From JBOEGW01 sp050633625 (GTDB taxonomy: Bacteria; Pseudomonadota; Alphaproteobacteria; Rhodobacterales; Rhodobacteraceae), in contig JBOEGW010000006.1 of assembly GCA_050633625.1 (NCBI GenBank), positions 248,001-312,000 on the forward strand: DNA of 64,000 nucleotides. The letters run 5' to 3'. Shown one piece after another: positions 61,491 through 64,000 of this stretch (its first letter is position 1; each line of letters opens with the position of its first letter). A program made the translations under genes and the position numbers. The notes under the pieces are model-generated. The model made no database searches. It was not told where the DNA came from and saw only the letters and a list, made by a program, of their open reading frames with translations.

Positions 61491-62758
61491 TATTTCAGGT
61501 ATTCGATATGCGCATCGGCGCGCAGCTCGACAAGAAAGTCATTCGCCAAAGCGCCAATCCGTTGATCGCGAAGCCGGTTGAGTATCTGCTCGCGAGTCAT
61601 GGATTTTGGCAGGTCATTGCGCCGGTTGCAAAGCATCAAGAACACGAGCGATTGCCCGCTGGCGGAGGTCAGCGCTGTGGAGACCTCGCCGGGGTCAAGC
61701 TTTGCCAGTTCCGCGCGATACGCCGTGGGCACAAGTCCCGCTGCCACTTCTTCGCGCACCAGCATCTCTTGGGGCAGGCCGCGCGCCACAGGGTAAAGAT
61801 CGTTGCAGCTGTCCACCTCGCCGCGCAGTTTGGTGGCGGCGGCAAGGGTCGCTTCGCTGCGTCCACCGGGCATCAAGAACGCCGCATATTCAACAAGTGT
61901 TCCCGATTTTGCCGAAGTCACCCGATCCCGGTCGCGCAGGAAATAGACCGAAACACCATCCTCGGTGTCAATCGGGCGCGAGGTTTGCCCCGCCTTGAGG
62001 CCGCGCACAGCCGCGCCGATTTCGGGCGGCAATGCCTGCAAATCAATCCAGTCGCGCTCGCCTGCCTGAAGGCGTGACGGGGCAACCGAAAACCGTTTCG
62101 CGGCATTGGCGAATTCACTTGCATCGTTGATTTTGCGCAGCCGGTCAGCGCGCGCGCGCGAGGCTTTGCGGCTTGCGTCATTGGGGGCGGGGAGGGTGAT
62201 CTCGGTCAGCAACAGCTTGTCGCCTTGCACCGGATCCGCTTCCGCAAAAGCGCGCTCCACTTCCAATTTGGTGACGTTGACCTGCGGAATAAACCGCGCG
62301 CGCGCCACTTCGCGCCATGTCAGCCCGGCGGAAACGAAATCGCGGAATGTTTCCGCAGCAATCCCGCCTTGGGCGATGAATTTCAGGAAGGTTTCCGCGT
62401 CCAGCCCGCCGCGCGCCGCGAATTCTTCCATTCCCGCTTGCAAAGCTTCCGGGGTGATCGAGATGCCCATCCGCTCTGCAACGCCATTTTGCAGGGATTC
62501 GGTGATCAGCTGTTCTTCGGCAATTTTCGCAACGTCGCCGGGGGCGCGCAACAGGCGCAAAAAGGCAATCCGCTGTGAGCGCTCATAGGCGGAGATCGCC
62601 GCATCATCGACCCGGATCACCGGGGCATAGAGGTTTTGGGCGAGGCCCGCTTGTGGCGTGGCCGTCACGCTTAGGGCCAGCGCCAAGAAGGAGGCCGATG
62701 CCAGGGCGCGCAGGCCGGATTTTGGGGTTTTGGGCTGTTTGAAAGTCATCCGTGTCAT
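61490..62758 (-). CDS. surA: SurA-like periplasmic peptidyl-prolyl isomerase
   Basis: 422 aa from ATG 62758. A signal peptide (about residues 12-40) is followed by a helical SurA N-domain (VDDAAISAYERSQRIAFLR) and a parvulin-like part at about 195-320 (FSVAPSRLQAGERDWI, then DGVSVYFLRDRD). The C-terminus holds MTREQILNRLRDQRI, typical of SurA. It helps fold outer-membrane proteins. ATG 62788 and ATG 62749 are alternatives. It is the first gene of the operon with pdxA and rsmA. Confidence 0.88.
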   Translation of the reverse strand: MTRMTFKQPKTPKSGLRALASASFLALALSVTATPQAGLAQNLYAPVIRVDDAAISAYERSQRIAFLRLLRAPGDVAKIAEEQLITESLQNGVAERMGISITPEALQAGMEEFAARGGLDAETFLKFIAQGGIAAETFRDFVSAGLTWREVARARFIPQVNVTKLEVERAFAEADPVQGDKLLLTEITLPAPNDASRKASRARADRLRKINDASEFANAAKRFSVAPSRLQAGERDWIDLQALPPEIGAAVRGLKAGQTSRPIDTEDGVSVYFLRDRDRVTSAKSGTLVEYAAFLMPGGRSEATLAAATKLRGEVDSCNDLYPVARGLPQEMLVREEVAAGLVPTAYRAELAKLDPGEVSTALTSASGQSLVFLMLCNRRNDLPKSMTREQILNRLRDQRIGALANDFLVELRADAHIEYLK

Positions 62759-63067
62759 CGCGCCGCTCTGCCTTGTTTTCTGCGTCATTGTCCCGAGCCA
62801 AGCCGGGCGCCGGGGTTGCTGCCCCAATCTCAGGGCTACATTAGTCTATGGCGAGTTGTGGTGCGAGGGAAAATCGCTGCAAATAGGCCCCTTGGGCGCA
62901 TTTTTGCACCGAGCTGCGCGCGCAATGGCACCAAATCTGACCGAAATCGGCCTCACCTCCACCAAATATAGCTGGGGGCTGGCGCGCCGCGAATCCCAAA
63001 GGCGGATCATTGCTGGTCATCTGCGCCACGCAAAGATAGGCTGAGCGCAACGCTAAAGGAGCCTGAA
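62759..63067. other. 309-base intergenic region between surA and pepA
   Basis: The divergent gap should carry promoters for both genes. I see no tRNA, no terminator and no remnant of lptD, lptF or lptG. A minor + strand open frame (62658-63044) overlaps surA and has no support. An AAAGGAG for pepA ends 6 bases before its ATG. Confidence 0.6.
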
Positions 63068-64000
63068 ATGACCGACGTAATTCACCCAAGTTTTGAAGCC
63101 CTTGATCTTGACGTTCTGGCGCAGCGCGAAGGGCGCGTTGCGTTGCTTTCGGAAGGGCCGGAGCGCAACACCAAAGGGTCGCGGCGGCTGAACCGGCTGA
63201 CGCGCGGGGCGATGGATCGACTTTTGGCCTCTGAGGCATTCGAAAAGCTGAAGGTCGGCGGGTCCATCACAATGGCTTGGCCCACGGGCATGGTCTGCGA
63301 GGCGATCGAAGTGATCAAGGTGCCGCGCCGCCTGACGCCATCCGATGCGCGCAAAGTCGGCGCACAGCTTGGCAAAACGCTGCTTGGTAAATCGGTGACT
63401 TTGATCGCTGGCTCCGCCAATAACGTCGATCAAATCGCGCTTGGGGCGATGCTGCGGGCCTATGAGTTTTGCGACCATAAAACCGGCGAAAAAGGCAAGG
63501 TTTCTGGCGGGGCATTGAGCATCATGCATTCCGCCTCTGAGCAAGCGACGGTAGAGCTTGAGGCGGCTGTCGCTGTGGCGAATGGGGTCTTTTTGACGCG
63601 CGATTTGGTCAATGAACCGTCGAATGTCTTGACCACGACCGAGTTCGCAAACCGCGCGGCGGCGCTCAAATCGCTCGGCGTGAAAATTGAAATCCTCGAA
63701 GAGGCGGATCTCGAAAAGCTCGGAATGGGGGCGCTTTTGGGGGTCGGCCTTGGCTCGGAAACGCCTTCAAAAGTCGTTGTTATGCAATGGCTTAACGGTG
63801 AGAAGGACGCACCACCACTGGCGCTTGTTGGCAAAGGGGTTGTGTTTGATACAGGCGGCATCAGCCTGAAACCCGCCGCTGGCATGGAAGATATGACCAT
63901 GGATATGGGCGGCGCTGGCACTGTGACGGGCGTTATGAAAACCCTCGCCATGCGCGGTGCAAAGGCGAATGTGGTTGGCTTGATTGGGCTTGTCGAAAAC
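63068..64000 (+). CDS. pepA: leucyl aminopeptidase (partial, runs off the window)
   Basis: The first 311 codons are present, with no stop before the edge. The metal-binding motif VGKGVVFDTGG (near residue 256) is followed by MTMDMGGAG, as in the M17 aminopeptidases. The N-terminal domain is as expected. Good AAAGGAG before the ATG. It removes N-terminal residues from peptides in the cytoplasm. It is divergent from surA. Confidence 0.92.
   Translation, partial: MTDVIHPSFEALDLDVLAQREGRVALLSEGPERNTKGSRRLNRLTRGAMDRLLASEAFEKLKVGGSITMAWPTGMVCEAIEVIKVPRRLTPSDARKVGAQLGKTLLGKSVTLIAGSANNVDQIALGAMLRAYEFCDHKTGEKGKVSGGALSIMHSASEQATVELEAAVAVANGVFLTRDLVNEPSNVLTTTEFANRAAALKSLGVKIEILEEADLEKLGMGALLGVGLGSETPSKVVVMQWLNGEKDAPPLALVGKGVVFDTGGISLKPAAGMEDMTMDMGGAGTVTGVMKTLAMRGAKANVVGLIGLVEN

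Noticed and set aside
62658..63044. + strand open frame between surA and pepA
   Set aside because: It overlaps the surA signal-peptide region, has no ribosome-binding site and no recognisable domain.
1..64000. tRNA, rRNA, CRISPR array, insertion sequence or prophage
   Set aside because: No cloverleaf, rRNA segment, regular repeat-spacer pattern, transposase or phage gene could be seen in the reading of either strand.

Overview
The window looks like a chromosomal segment of an alphaproteobacterium, most likely of the Roseobacter/Rhodobacter group (Rhodobacterales). The evidence is the 14-gene nuo operon carrying the extra genes typical of that group, RNase J and type III pantothenate kinase behind nuoN, a Hint-domain protein, a ccmABCDG cluster and a moderately high G+C content (judged by eye). 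No genus can be named. No tRNA, rRNA, CRISPR array, insertion sequence or prophage was seen.

Region 1 (1-22546, all + strand) encodes respiratory complex I, nuoA to nuoN, mostly joined by 1-4 base overlaps. It is interrupted by accessory genes: a sulfotransferase (between nuoC and nuoD), a membrane-anchored Lys/Ala-rich protein and a DUF5337 protein (nuoE-nuoF), a DUF3291-like protein (nuoF-nuoG), a lipoprotein (nuoG-nuoH) and two cysteine-free carboxymuconolactone-decarboxylase-like proteins (nuoI-nuoJ). NuoE has a long Ala/Lys/Pro tail ending in a helix-hairpin-helix-like domain that recurs in the next gene. After nuoN come birA, coaX and rnj.

Region 2 (22547-27629) holds a PilZ-like protein, a MarR regulator divergent from a membrane protein with a clear promoter and paired palindromic operators, a DEAD-box helicase with a TTG start, and three poorly known genes.

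Region 3 (27630-39082) is the most unusual part. Eight paralogous lipoproteins (27876-37973) share an N-terminal lipobox and a Gly-rich beta-strand fold resembling the TbpB-type barrel. Three of them form a recent tandem repeat of about 780 bp. An OafA-type acyltransferase and prfC lie among them, and a Hint-domain protein follows.

Region 4 (39083-50684) carries a variant SDR, an orphan ABC ATPase convergent with a YafY-type regulator, tatABC with a DUF815 ATPase, a fatty acid desaturase, a DUF2235 protein, serS and a pentapeptide-repeat membrane protein.

Region 5 (50685-64000) is an export and maturation block: yajC-secD-secF, a Mth938-like gene, ccmABCDG for cytochrome c biogenesis, tyrS, anmK, and rsmA-pdxA-surA on the minus strand. 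A divergent leucyl aminopeptidase gene runs off the right edge. The lptF, lptG and lptD genes that I would expect between surA and pepA are absent.
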